From the NCBI GenBank assembly GCA_910589415.1, contig OU342638.1, positions 34,135,579 to 34,199,578 on the forward strand: 64,000 bases of DNA, read 5' to 3'. Below the pieces are notes generated by a model, which did not search any database, had not been told where the DNA came from, and was given only the letters and a program-made list of their open reading frames with translations. The DNA comes from Malachius bipustulatus. Taxonomy: Eukaryota; Arthropoda; Insecta; Coleoptera; Melyridae. A program made the position numbers and the translations under genes. The first letter of the stretch is position 1. Every line of letters begins with the position of its first letter. Shown here in pieces: positions 36,571-49,100 of the stretch.

Positions 36571-36859
36571 ACATATCGAGGTTTGCCTCACGTTTTTCTT
36601 GCAGAAGGTTCCAAATCTGACCGCATTGGATGTGCTGGTTCATTTTTGGCAATGCATTGGTTCAGGTATCTTTGTTGGGCGGTTCTGGTGTCTCGATATT
36701 TCGAAATTTCAATCCCAGTTTATGAACAAAAAAAACTTGACATAAAGTTCCCTGGTGAGGCGTTGTCTATAGCAGGGAACGACATTCTACAGAGTGGCCA
36801 TGGGAGCCACTCAGACATATCTTTCTATCTTTCTCTTGTTGAATGTACTTAGAGTTCTA

Positions 36860-38000
36860 CGCGCATGACCCAGACACGCCTACAAGCACGCGTCTGATTC
36901 TACCACCAGACTTGTGACGCTTGCGCACAACGGGTCCAGTACTCTCAAAACAGATAGAGGTAGTCGTTTGCTCTCCCACTGAGTCAGTGACACTTCCACT
37001 TACGAGCGCTAGCAATATAGAAGTATTAGATATATGGTGGTTGCAAACCTGCTACCAAAATAAATACATTTAAGCTGTATTACTGGTTGCCAGCTCCCAA
37101 AATATAGATAGATAAATCAAACTTACATCCTAACACTAACACTAGTTGCTAAGATGTTTTAGTAATAACCAATTACTACACAGGGTGTGATTTCGATATC
37201 TTAATGCTTCGAAATTTGCGATAAACAATTAGTATGCAATAATAATTATCTACCAGTAGCCAAAACACTCGTTCTTGGAAACTGGTAACGACTAACGACC
37301 TCGAGCAGATATCGGAGAAGAGGTCATCTCATAGCCGAGAACGGTGATTCTTTCGGCACATCTATCGCTATGGCAACTGTGCCACCTGAGACGTTCCACA
37401 ATCACCACAGGGTGTTATTTTTAAACGAGACAATCGAATTAACGCCTCGATTTCAAAACATCGATTCATTTAATCTGGTAAAAAATGTTTTTATTATTGT
37501 TTCGCGTTTATTTATTTGACACCTAGTTGATGTTTTAGTGCAAAATTGTTGCGCAATGTTTATCTTTATAAAAAATAATAAATGTTAGGGAAAATTGTGA
37601 TTAGAGTTTACCTATTTTAGATAATCAGATTTGTTTTCGTCTATTTTTAGATTTTTCTGTATTAATATTTGAACGCTGATATCGCTTTTAGAAAAGAAAA
37701 TACCGACCACCCCTTACACTAATATCAAATAAAAGTCTTTGCACACTTTGAAATCTCGCTGAAAGCGCTCGAAAGTGAGCTCGAACAACAACTCTCCATT
37801 CTGAATGACTCAAATTTGGTCGACTCCGATCGATTCTCAATGACTTACGTCGTCAACTCGATTTTAAACGACTCAGCTCGTTTCTAAGTAAGTCGGGTCA
37901 GTTCAGTAGAATACCAGTAGAGATCCCGCGGTTAATTGCTTTTTTATGCTAATGAGGTCATTACCTGAGGTCATTAATCATCTTGAATAATGGTGGAGGG
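36860..38000. other. Intergenic, with two ACAGGGTG motifs
   Basis: CACAGGGTGTGATTTCGATATC near 37180 and CACAGGGTGTTATTTTTAAACG near 37408 are in the same orientation about 228 bases apart. Each is followed by a TTAA-(T/C)GC-TCGA-TT-(C/A)AA block, suggesting related element ends. No gene was recognised. Confidence 0.45.
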
Positions 38001-38008
38001 GATCTTTA

Positions 38009-38173
38009 CAGGTCATTAAAAGTCGCCTGGCTCCAATAAACCTGTCAAGTTAATGGGAAATAAACACTGGTACACCATTTTGACAGTTTTATTACCCTTG
38101 TTTTGACAGGAATTCACATAAAATACCATTAACTTGAGAGGTTCATTATAGTCAGAGCACTTTTAATGACCTG
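38009..38173. mobile_element. Imperfect inverted repeat (~49-bp arms)
   Basis: The left arm CAGGTCATTAAAAGT..CTGG (38009 onward) with AACCTGTCAAGTTAATGG is mirrored by CCATTAACTTGAGAGGTTCA and ACTTTTAATGACCTG ending at 38173. The outer flanks add further GGTCATTA words (about 37963-37984) and TAATGACCC (about 38182). The centre has TTTTGACAG twice. Likely a foldback or MITE remnant. Confidence 0.65.
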
Positions 38174-38624
38174 TCAATATTAATGACCCGCAGGAGTGCA
38201 CCTTTTTTAAATAGAATTTCGTTACTACGCTCAGAGCTTCTAGTCATCAGCTCGTCCAGCGATGACTCTCCTTCAATTCTCCCTTCGACTCTCTGTTTTT
38301 GTCCAGTCCAGTGTTCATAGAACTGTCAAAAATTTCGAGTTCTTCTGATCAGTCAGTTGGTAGATATTCGAAAAATTTTAAATTTTTCGAAGATCTTCAA
38401 CAACCCCATATCTCGAAAACTAAAGCTCCAACGGCCCATATCTATAGGAAATTTTTCGCCTATTTTTGCATTTCCTACATTGCTAACTTCATAGTCGCTG
38501 CATTGTTCCTACCTGTGTTTGGGACATGCGCACAGAAACTTTCAGATTTTACAAAGTGACGAAGATCTGGCAGTCGCAGGCTCTTAGTCCATTAGGTTTT
38601 CAAGCTCTAGAACCTGCCAGTCGT

Positions 38625-38957
38625 TTATCTGCCCGTCATATCAATGAATGATTCATAGTCTCCTCTTACAAGAGTTCCCCTGTTTCCAGTATTGGCGAGT
38701 TTTAAGTCTAGCTCATCAACAATTAGCCACGATTTCTCCCCTTTTATACTTAATTGGTGAGCCCCATCTATAGCTTTTTGCGTTAAATTAAAATATCCTC
38801 CTCCAGGTATGCACCTCATTAGCATAAAATTACCATTACCTGTGGGAAATCCCTGATTTTCTACTCGATTCGATTCCCAATGACTCAGGTCAGCTGGATT
38901 TTTATCGAAACAGGTCAGATCGATTTTAATTGAAAAAATGAAAAATAAAAAAGACAA
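38625..38957 (-). other. Unexplained 110-codon open frame
   Basis: The frame is of ordinary complexity, unlike most short frames here, with stretches such as HWESNRVENQGFPTGNGNF and GEKSWLIVDELDLKLANTG. I do not recognise it, and there is no splice or promoter support. It may be a fragment of a transposon gene or a random frame. Confidence 0.2.
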
Positions 38958-38959
38958 AA

Positions 38960-40140
38960 ACGAAGAAATAGAATCGATTTTTCTCGGAAATGTTGAGGTT
39001 ATGTTAAAAAGTGATCTTCACAAAAATGGAAATACTTTCATTTTGATGACAATTTCCACCTAAAATTTCAATAAAACCTTTTTCGCTCATTTTGAACCCT
39101 CCCAAATCAACCTCACTCATTTTTTATGTTTATTATAAGCCCCGTTACCATTTCCACTTATGGAAGTCCAGGTAATTTTTTTCTGGATGGCAAAAATTAT
39201 TTAAAAAAAAGTTTTTTAGAGAAATTTTAAATTGGAAATAATAATTAGGTACATAAAGAAAAAACCTTGAAAATTAAAAAATATGTATAAAGGAAAAATT
39301 TCAACTGAAGAGTTTGCGTAATTCTACATAGTAAACCATAATTACTTGTTTCTAATTTGATTCCTCAGACTGTCTTATTAATGAATCCTTCTTCTCTAAA
39401 TGTCACGAACATTGCACGAAAATCGTGTTAAATTAAACCATAGACCAAAGACCGTATCGTGCATCAGCATTAGCATTAGCATTACCATTAGCATAATAAT
39501 TAGATACTGCATGTTCTTCATTCGTTCGGAAAAAAAATTATTATTATTATTATCATCATCTATCTATCGCAATAATTATTACGAATTACGGACACTAATT
39601 TACGAGGTCTCATTAAACTAATTATAATCACACCAGAAATTAGTAAATCGAAGAAAGAATAATTCTTATCGCGTAACCTCATCTTACTTTTCCATCAGAC
39701 TTTTCGATGTTTTGACTAAAACGCTATCTTGGTTCCGGATACTTTGTAACTGTTACTCCGCTCATTAGTCGTTATTTTGTCGAAATTGGCGTTTTGATTG
39801 ATTTGTTTACAACCTTCGCGGTTAATGAAGGGGAAACACGACGAAATTGTTAAATTTCCACTATTCCGGCTAAATTTTCCCTTCTTCGAACTATGATGCC
39901 GATCCAATTAAAATTTTGTTAAATTTGTGGGTACCTAAAATCTTTTTGAAGAATATTACACACCTAGATCTTTTTTTAATAAAAAAGTAAGCCGCATCAA
40001 GCGTTTAGGTTATTAACGGCGAAGCCCTGATTAAATATGAAAAATTATAGGAAACCAAGCGAATATTACAATTTCTTAAATTTTTTCTCTGGTTTCCGAA
40101 GGAATAAAACTTCGACACATTCTTAGTCCCCCTACCCTCT
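38960..40140. other. Intergenic AT-rich DNA
   Basis: Short imperfect runs such as GCATTAGCATTAGCATTACC near 39466 and an ATT tract near 39539. No gene recognised. Confidence 0.5.
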
Positions 40141-40144
40141 TTAA

Positions 40145-40690
40145 ATTCACAGCAGACTAGTCAAAATTTAAAACTAACATAATTTTTGTGTAGATAATTG
40201 AAATACCTTTAAAATGAGGTATGACACGACCCCCCAAGCCTCTCAAAATTTCAAAATTTGGAAGTTGACAGCGACTGCAACGTCATCTTTGACATTTGAC
40301 AGATCAGTATTACGTCAAAAAGCATACAGTAAAATCCATGACATTTGATTTAGTTTTTATTGCAAAATTTTGATCTCATTCGGATCAAAATTTAATGTCA
40401 AGGGGAAGCTATTATAAACGTATTCATTGACACAAAGACTGTCAAAATTGACAACTAACATAATTTTTGTGCGGATAATTTGAATACCTTTAAAATGAGG
40501 TCTCACACGCCCCCCCCCCCCTCCATGCGATTAGAATAATTGAATTGACAACGACTGCAACGTCATCTTTGACATTTGACAAATCAGTTTTACGTCAAAA
40601 GTAGTCAAATTCATGGCATTTGATTCAATTTTATCTCATTCGGATCAAAATTTAAGATCAGGGGGGGGGTGTGTCTATAAACGGTCTCAT
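40145..40690. repeat. Direct duplication of ~280 bp
   Basis: Two copies, about 40155-40425 and 40435-40690. Each contains AACTAACATAATTTTTGTG-GGATAAT, ATACCTTTAAAATGAGGT-T-ACACG, a C-run, CGACTGCAACGTCATCTTTG, ACATTTGACA-ATCAGT-TTACGTC and CTCATTCGGATCAAAATTTAA. The second has longer C- and G-runs. Confidence 0.8.
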
Positions 40691-40734
40691 TGTATGTTCG
40701 CGATATTTTTAGAAAGCTCATTTTTATCGGGGAT

Positions 40735-42330
40735 TCAGATTAAATCAGTGGCGTGCAAATAAATAATTTATTAAAAATCGTTTACACAACGTAGGGGTTT
40801 ATATCAAAGAGTTAAATCAGTGGCGTGCAAAGAAATAATTTAATAAAAATATTTTTACACGGCGTAGAGGAGTATATTTAAAATATTTAAATCTTCTTTC
40901 TGTAAAGCCAGTGGTGCACTTTCCGTTCGCGACGTTCCCATATTTCTTAGAAAGCTCATTTTTATCGGGCTTTCAGATTAAATCAGTGGCGTGCAAATAA
41001 ATAATTAAAAAATTATATTTTTACACGACGTATCAAATAGTTAAATCCTGTTTCTGTAAATCCAGTGGCGCACTTAAAATGTTTCTTCAGCTACATTTTT
41101 TATAATAAAGCTAAGCATACAAAAAAAAACAGTCGAATAATTTTTTTATTTATTATTTTTTTGTTTTTAACGAAACCGGCATTGCTTAAAGCGATTGTCA
41201 GAAAAATTATTTTTAAAACTGTACACATGTCAATTATGTCAAAAATTAATTTCTTAACCAGACTGTATGAAGAACCAAATGGGGCGAACCATGGTAAAAC
41301 GACCATTATAATCAGTAGCGTACGGTTTTTTTTCGAGGTGAAAAAAGGCTTTCTTGCAAGAAATTCAATAGGAAAATGATCGTCAAATCAGTGGCGTCGC
41401 TATTAAGAAATTATGATAAAATAATTGACGATTACCGTGAAATCTCGGTTAAAACAGTAGCGTGCAATATTTGGGTCCTGGTGAAAAGAGGTTTCCTGTA
41501 AAAATTTAAATAAAAAATACTCTGCAAATCTACGGGAAAATCAGTAGCGCACGGTCTTTTGGTCGGGGTGAAAAAAGGGTTTCTCGCAATAATTTCGATA
41601 AAAAAAATTCAAGTCAGTGGCGTCACTATTAAGAAATTATGATAAAATCATTGACTATTACTTTAAAATCTCGGTTAAAACAGTAGCGTACAATATTCTG
41701 GTCTGGGTGAAAAAAAAATTTCTTGTAAAAATTTAAATAAAAAAATAATCTCCAATCAGTGACGTCCTTACTATTAAGTTACGATTATATCTTTTATCAT
41801 TACCGTAAAAATCTCCGTTAAATCAGTGGCGTGCAATATTTTCGTCGAACTGAGTGAAGAAACTGTTGTACAAATTGGACTAGAAAGATAATGTCAAATC
41901 AGTGACGTCGTTACTAACACGTTACTGTTAATCTTTGGTCATTATGATAAAAATAATCTTTTTGTCATTAGGTGCCATAGAAATTCAATTAAATCAGTAG
42001 CGTACAATATTTTGGTCGTAGTGAAAAAATAAAAATAATCATCAAATCAGTGGCGTCTTTACTATTGAATTATGATCAAATCTTCTGTAACTACGGTAAA
42101 ATTCTCGGTTAAACCAGTAGCGTAGAATGTTTAGGTCGAGGTGAAAAAATAAAAATAATCGTCAAATCAGTGGCGTCCTTGTCATTATATTGTGGTAAAA
42201 TCTTCTACCAGTCCGGCAAAATTCTCGATTAAATCAGTAGCGTAGAATGTTTTGGTTGGTGGGCGAGATAAAATAAAAATAATTAAATCCTTAAAATAAT
42301 AATAAAAAAAAAACTGGTTAGGCAGTGGCG
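40735..42330. repeat. CAGTGGCGT/CAGTAGCGT repeat array
   Basis: AAATCAGTGGCGTGCAA, AAATCAGTGGCGTC-(A/C)T and AAACAGTAGCGTACAATAT recur more than fifteen times at roughly 65-80 base intervals. From 41300 three contexts rotate: CAGTAGCG-ACGGT-TTTT-TCGGGGTGAAAAAAGG, CAGTGGCGTC-CTATTAAGAAATTATGATAAAAT, and CAGTAGCGT-CAATATT-GGTC-GGTGAAAA. This implies a higher-order repeat of about 220-235 bases. The array ends about 840 bases before gene B. Confidence 0.8.
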
Positions 42331-43075
42331 TCGAATGAGTTGTTTAAATCAAAAATAAAATTAAAACTATATTTACTATGCGCCAAGTATGGAATAATAA
42401 TTAGAGTCGCAACGACTTGATTCTAGAGGTTTCATTACGTTAGAAATTTTCGAAATTAGAATTTTTTTGCTTTCTAGGAGAGAAAAAAGGGAATTTTGAT
42501 TGAAAAATTCCTTCATCAGACGTCACTATTTCGAGACTTGCAACGTAAGCAACAATTTACGTTAATGTTTACTAACTCTTGCTATTATTGTTTTGAGACC
42601 ATCAACCTGCGTAATATACTTACTATTCAAAAACATCAAAAAATCAACCGCGAAACCCAACAACAGATCAATCAATCAAACCGATTTATCAACGCTTTTC
42701 GCCGATCGTTTCGAGCGCTCTGCACCGAGTCTTACGTAAGTCACACCTCTATCCAATCCGAGGATTTCCAAGAACGATTTATTATAGCCAATCAAAATCA
42801 AAAATAACAACAACAATATCAATAATAAGTCCTCTCCTCCGATTTAATAAGCGAGCTCAACCAGACGGCGAGATAAACGGTTTCATAACACTACAAGATG
42901 GGAGGGAAAAAAAAACAAAAATCGTCTGACTCTCAAAAGACAGCCAAAGCAGAGATAAGACGGAGATTATTGACGTCTGGCTGCGATAAGACACTCGGTA
43001 TAACTAGAGGTACGAGATCGAACCTCTCATTAAACTCCAAGACACATTCATAAATACTACTGAATCGGTGACCGT
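42331..43075. other. Intergenic upstream of gene B
   Basis: A 103-codon frame at 42496-42807 (+) is not recognised and has no splice support. CGTCTGACTCTC and CGTCTGGCTGCG near 42923-42985 are the only GC-richer parts. Confidence 0.4.
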
Positions 43076-43076
43076 A

Positions 43077-43130
43077 TATACAGAGTGTTGACGAGTTGCC
43101 TATAACTTAATATACAGGGTGGTGTTGGTG
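43077..43130. other. ACAGGGTG element fragment next to gene B start
   Basis: ATATACAGAGTGTTGACG at about 43076 and TATACAGGGTGGTGTTGG at about 43111 match the ends of the foldback elements at 14.7 and 17.7 kb. They lie 45-95 bases before the first gene B ATG, so the leader or promoter of gene B is probably built partly from a transposon end. Confidence 0.45.
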
Positions 43131-43171
43131 TGATTTAAATTTCAAATTCGTTGAAAAAATTTAAAGCGATC

Positions 43172-46100
43172 ATGGCGAAAATATATCCCACCCTTGACGG
43201 GGGTGACTGTGCCGTTGATTTCGGGGAGAAAGGTTGCGGTAAATGCTTGGATAGGAGTTGTAACGATATTTTCATTAAGACGCCTTCATTGACTAAGGAG
43301 ATTTTGGGGAGGATGCATCACGAAATCGAGTCGAAGAGGAGTTACATCCTCGGGTATAAAGTCAACACGCGGCAATTTTGGGGTGAGTACTTTTTTTTAA
43401 TATACTTTTTCTACGACCAAAATTTGCTTCATTACTCGCGCTATGAGACTTTTTATCACAATCAGATGAATTGGTGAATCTCTTGTTTAAAAATATTATA
43501 AATTTTGAAGCGCGCATAAATTGACGCATGATTTCTAGCAGAGTGATGCAGTTTCACGAGTGACTTATGATATAAGCTATTTGTTTTTTTAGAATAAAAT
43601 GGAAAATCATTAATATCAATTATTAAATGTGTTAGCTGTTAAAAAAAAATATTTTTTTTTAATTTTAATTTTTTTTCCAATATTTCTAGTCGTAAATCGA
43701 CAAAACAAAAATAGTAAAAAAGTAACGGTGAAAGAATACAAAAATCCATTGTTTCAACAAATTTTAAACTCATCAGTCTTATACGGGAGCTCAATGGTGT
43801 CTAAAAATTAGTCAAGATTAAACCAGAAATTAAAAGCAATTTTATTGGTTGACAACCTCAAAAAATATATATTTTTTATTTGAGACACGCTGATGAGACT
43901 AAAAAATGATGAAACAGGTGCTATCTATATTTTATTTGTCATTCTAATATTTTTTTATTGTAAATATCTGTAATAACAACAACAAATATAAATAGGAATT
44001 GTTTCCTATTTATTTGAACTTATCTTCATGCAATACGTAACCAATTCTAAATTCAATACAATAATACATGATTCGTTCAGTAAATTCCGTAGGGAAAAAC
44101 GACTCGTTCAATGAATCATAAAAGAGGCGAGTGATCATTTGATGAGAAGAACGATTCGTTCAGTAACCTCATTCATATAATGTCGAAATTGTGATTCGAA
44201 GAATGACTTTAAAGTAAAACCTTTAAAAGAAGAACGTTATCCTCTTAATATCGCTTATTTGATTCTAAAAGATTGACTCGTTCACTAATACTTATCGGTA
44301 TAAAGGAAGAATGACTCGTTCAGATAATCCTAAAATGTAGAATGACTCGTACATTAAATCATAAAGAATGACTCGTTCAGTAAAATCAATAAAAGAAGAA
44401 AGTTCTCTTCATGTCGTTCATTAAATTCTAAAATAATGATCGTTCACAAACGCCGATATGAGAAGAATGACTCGTTCAAGACACCAGAGAAGAACGAACG
44501 TATAGTCATAATAAGGACAAGAGATGAGTCGTTCAATCGGTTAAATCTTCCACTCATATATTTATGGGAAAGAGCGTTAAATAAAAAGAAGAAACAAATA
44601 TTAGAAATTTAAAACACCAGAGATTTAGGAAAAAGTAAAAGGGAAGATAGTTTAAAAAAAGAAAAATAACTCAAACGAACTTGAGAGAATTGCACTTTTT
44701 TCAAATCGCATCTTTAAAAATAGAAGAAAAAGAAGAAAAAATAAAAGAAGAATAAATTTTTAATAAGAAAGGATTCGGTAAAAATCACGAGACAGATTTA
44801 GACGAAACATTTTCGCAAGAATGAAGGGACAACCATTTCGGGACGAAGAAAAGAAGAAACTTTTGGAAAATTTGAATAGAACTAACCAGGATTTAGGAAT
44901 TAGTTAAAAATTTAACCCACGAAAAGAAGAAACATCCCAAGAAAGGAGCTTATCGAACGAAGAACATGAAGAAACTTCCACCGACGTTTTTTTATACAGC
45001 AAACAGTACCTATTAGAGGACTCGAAGCCGCTGTAAATCGTAGGTAGGTAATCGGTACGAAAAACGGAAAAAAAGAAGAAATCATTAAAGAAGAAAGATA
45101 AATGGGCTCACCGAATTGAGTAAAAACAGCTACTAAAAAACGTAGCTGGAGAAAGAAGAAAAATTGACCCCATTTCAGAAAGAAAAAAGAAGAAACGTTT
45201 CGAAAATGAGAAGAAAACCAATCATAATTCTGGAATAAAATGCAAATAGAACCCACGATAAGAAGAAATACGTTAAGAAGAAAGGCGCTTATCAAAAGAA
45301 GAAATGAAGAAACTTCCCCTGCGTTTTTTAATACAGCAAACAGTCCTGGAGGACTCCGAGGACTCGAAGCAGCTTCAAATCGGAACTCGGTAAAAAAAAA
45401 CACACAGAAGAAAAATTAAAAAAAAAAACTATTAAAGAAGAAAAATGAATGAGCTCATCGAATTGAGTAAAAAACGACTTCTACACTACTAAAAAAAAAG
45501 TACCTAGTTGGTGAAAGAAGAAAAATTGACCCCATTTCAGAAAGAAAAAAGAAGAAACGCTTGGAAAATGAGAAGAAAACAAAACACGATTATGGAATTA
45601 AATGAAAATTGAACCTACAAAAAGAAGAAACGCCTTAAGAAGAAGAAAGGTCCTTATCGAAAGAAGAAACTTCCACCTGCGTTTTTTAATCCAGGAAACA
45701 CTAATATAGGATTCGAAGTAGCTTAAAATCCGTAGTCAGTAAAATTCGAAAAACGGAAGAAAAAGAAGAAATTTTTTAAAGAAGAAAGATAAGTGGGTTC
45801 ATCGAATTGAGTAAAAGAAAAGCTACTGAAAACATAGTTTGTGAAAGAAGAAATTTCACACCATTTTAGAAACAAAAAAGAAGAAACGTTTGGAAAATGA
45901 GAAGACAACAAAGCACCATTTTGGAAAAAAAAATGAAAATAATAAAAAGAAGAAATACCTTAAGAAGAAAAAAGGCGTTTATAAAGAAGAAATGGGGAAA
46001 CCGCCTGCGTTTTTTTTTTAATAAAGCACACTTGAAGCGGCTTGCAAATCAGTACTCAGTAAGAAAAAAAGAAGAAAAATAAGAAATATTTCAAAGAAGA

Positions 46101-49100
46101 ACGATAAATTAGCTCATCGAATTTAGTAAAAAAAAACAACTACTAAAAAAATAGTTTTTGAAAGAAGAAATATTCACACCATTTTAGAAAGAAAAAAGAA
46201 GAAACATTCAGAAAAGAAGAAAACGGACTCCGCTGAATTAAGAAAAAATATCTGATTTAAAATGAGACCTAGGACGAGGGAAACATCTTAGAACATCTCA
46301 GGAAGGGAAGAACTGACGCTGGAGAGAAAGAAGTGAAGAAACGAAGAAACATTTAAATTGTTTTGGGTTTCAATAGCTTGGTCTTGGAGGACTTGAAAAA
46401 ATTTAAAGAAAACAGACGTGGGAATAGAAAAACTTCTTAGAAACGTTAGGAAAAACGACATAAAAGAAAATATCATTGCATGAAAGTAATAAAAAGAAGA
46501 AGAAAAAGAAGAAGAAAAAGAAGAAGAAACGTAAAGAATGAAGTGATTTGGTTAGGAAATTGTTTCACTTTAAACAGTACTATAACAATTTATTCTAAGT
46601 GATTTTTTTTTATTTGAAGAAAAGAAGAAATATTGCGGGAATGAAGAAAATATTTTCATTTTTTCGCATAAAAAAGTAGAAATACTTCAGAATGGAGAAA
46701 AAACAATAAATTACAGTGTTAATAAATAAACAAAAAAAAGTTCATTAGAGAGACACCTCCTGATGTAGTAATGTTCTGCACTTTTTAATCTTCACGAAGT
46801 ATCGGTGTGAGCAATCTCACCAAGCCTGGCGCTTTGTCATGGGAATTAAATCTGTCAATAATAACTCCTTTTCAGTTTTGTCTAAAGCGTAAAAATAGAG
46901 AAAATAATGAAAAAATTGCGATTCGAGCGGGTAAAACAAAACAACCAAGAATAGAAAAATACGCTCTTAACAGATTTAAATAATTAGTGATGAAATAATA
47001 ATTAAAGTGGGGATCTCGTCGTACTTACTATCCGATGGCGTGATTCTGAAAGTTCCGAGTCAAAAGTTTATCGACGAATTTCCAACAACATTCATGGATT
47101 ATTTACAAAATCCATGTCCCAATCGATGATATTAACGTAATTCAAAATCGCTGTGCGTATGATAAAAATTTTATGACCGTTTCGCGATTTCATATTATCT
47201 CGTCTGGCCTAATCGTAAAAATTGTTGGCACATTAATAACACACTGATTTGGAGACAAATTTGGCAATACGCTCGGTCGGGGATTTTTCCCCTTTCCCGG
47301 ATTAAAGATATTAATATATTTGTGTTAATTTTAATCTTATTAAATAAAAAGTGTTCAACAAATTACAGCCGATGTAAAAATACGAACGATGATAACCTTT
47401 CAAGTCTAGACGAGACGTTAATAAAATTATTTTAATGACCCTTGAAGTGATAACAAATAGGACTTTATTATTTAACCCCTTAAGCTAGACAACGTTTACT
47501 TTAATTTATTATTAAATTTGTTTACTGAGAATAAATAAATTTGCTTATTATAATTATTTTGTTATATCGGGTGACGAGGTCCACTAAGGAAGAAACAGTT
47601 ACTTTTCCTATTTTAATTTTTTTTTAAATTTAATTTTATAATTTTCTGTAAGCAAACTTTATTAGATTTTTTTTCATCATAAGCCCACAAATCAAAACAA
47701 CCCAAAAAAGAAGAATATTAACTTTTCTTATTATTTACAGTGCTGGCAGGTCTGATCATAGTTTTCCTGACGAGCTTCACCGGGACCGCCATAATGTTCT
47801 GCACGAGTCTATTCGACGACGCTGTCTACTCGGTAAGTCTCATACCCCATTAAAAAAAAAGAAGAAGAACTATTTTTTTTTTATTCCAGAATATCATCTT
47901 GAGAAATAACACCGATTTTTACGACATGTGGAGGAAGCCAACGGTAAAACCTTTGGTGAAATTTTACATCTTCAATTACACGAACGTCGAGGCTTACAGA
48001 CGAGGCAGAGACAAGAAACTCAAAATTCAAGAATTAGGCCCTTATGTGTATGAGTGAGTATTCTTTAATAAATATTGACATGCGCATTGAGTGTCTCACC
48101 CAGAGATGTTGATAGATGACGAACTTCCTGCTCTGCACTCATTCAAGACAAAAGTGAGGCATGTGCCTCTAGTGGCGGCCATTTGTTAAGAGGGCAAAAT
48201 ACCCTGGAAAATATGTTGTACACAGGCAGATAGGTGACGAATAAAATCAGGGAAAAAATCACGGGGAGTTGAAATTTAGCTCGATTAGTGCACGATCCCA
48301 TAAAGCCTATAGAAAATGAGCGGGATCCGTTCCCGGGAAATGTTATTTTTTCGTTTTTTTTTTCGGGAATAGCCTTGGAAGCACTCCGAGTATCTGAAAG
48401 TTGCGCCGATCGGGTTGAAATTTCACAGGGGGGTACCTCGGCACCTCCAAATACGACCTATTGAAAATGGGCCGGATCCTAGAATGTTAAGGCCCCCGTT
48501 CAGGGCCGTATTTGATTTTTTACTATACCACCTATCTCGGTAAGGAGACGATGCGGCAAGATTCTGTTGGCACAGTTATTTAGGAGAAACACAGACGTAC
48601 AAACTTTATGGGAATAGTTTTCCGAAAAAAAAATTAGGCAAACGGCTAGCCGCAAAATTATATTAACATTTTCCAGATGAATTTGCCCTCTTAAAAAATG
48701 GCCGCCACTAGAGACACATTTGAGCACTTAGCCAGCTTTATTAACAAAATTAACAATATAATATTTTTTATTTCACTTTTCAGAGAAAAATTAGAAAGAG
48801 TAAACGTGAAATTCCAAGACCACCTGGTCAGGTATCAAGAGAAACGGGAGTACGAGTTCAAGCCAAAAGAATCAGGAATTAACAGACAAAGCGATAAAAT
48901 AATCGTCCCAAATCTTCTTCTTTTTGTAAGTATCATTGACATTAAACGATCAAGACAATGATCCAAAAAATAGAAAGGGGAATCACAGAATTCATTAACA
49001 TTTCAGGCCGCAGCTGCGCAGACGCGTTACACGAACTACTTCACGCGATGGGCTCTGAGCAACAGCATCAGCAACACGGTGCCCGCTTTCATGGAGACGA

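Noticed and set aside
42496..42807. 103-codon open frame upstream of gene B
   Set aside because: No recognisable domain and no splice or promoter evidence. Asn/Gln-rich composition reflects AT-rich sequence.
44912..45403. 163-codon open frame on the - strand
   Set aside because: It lies in the GAAGAA array and encodes a phenylalanine/serine-rich low-complexity string that follows the repeat; not a membrane protein gene.
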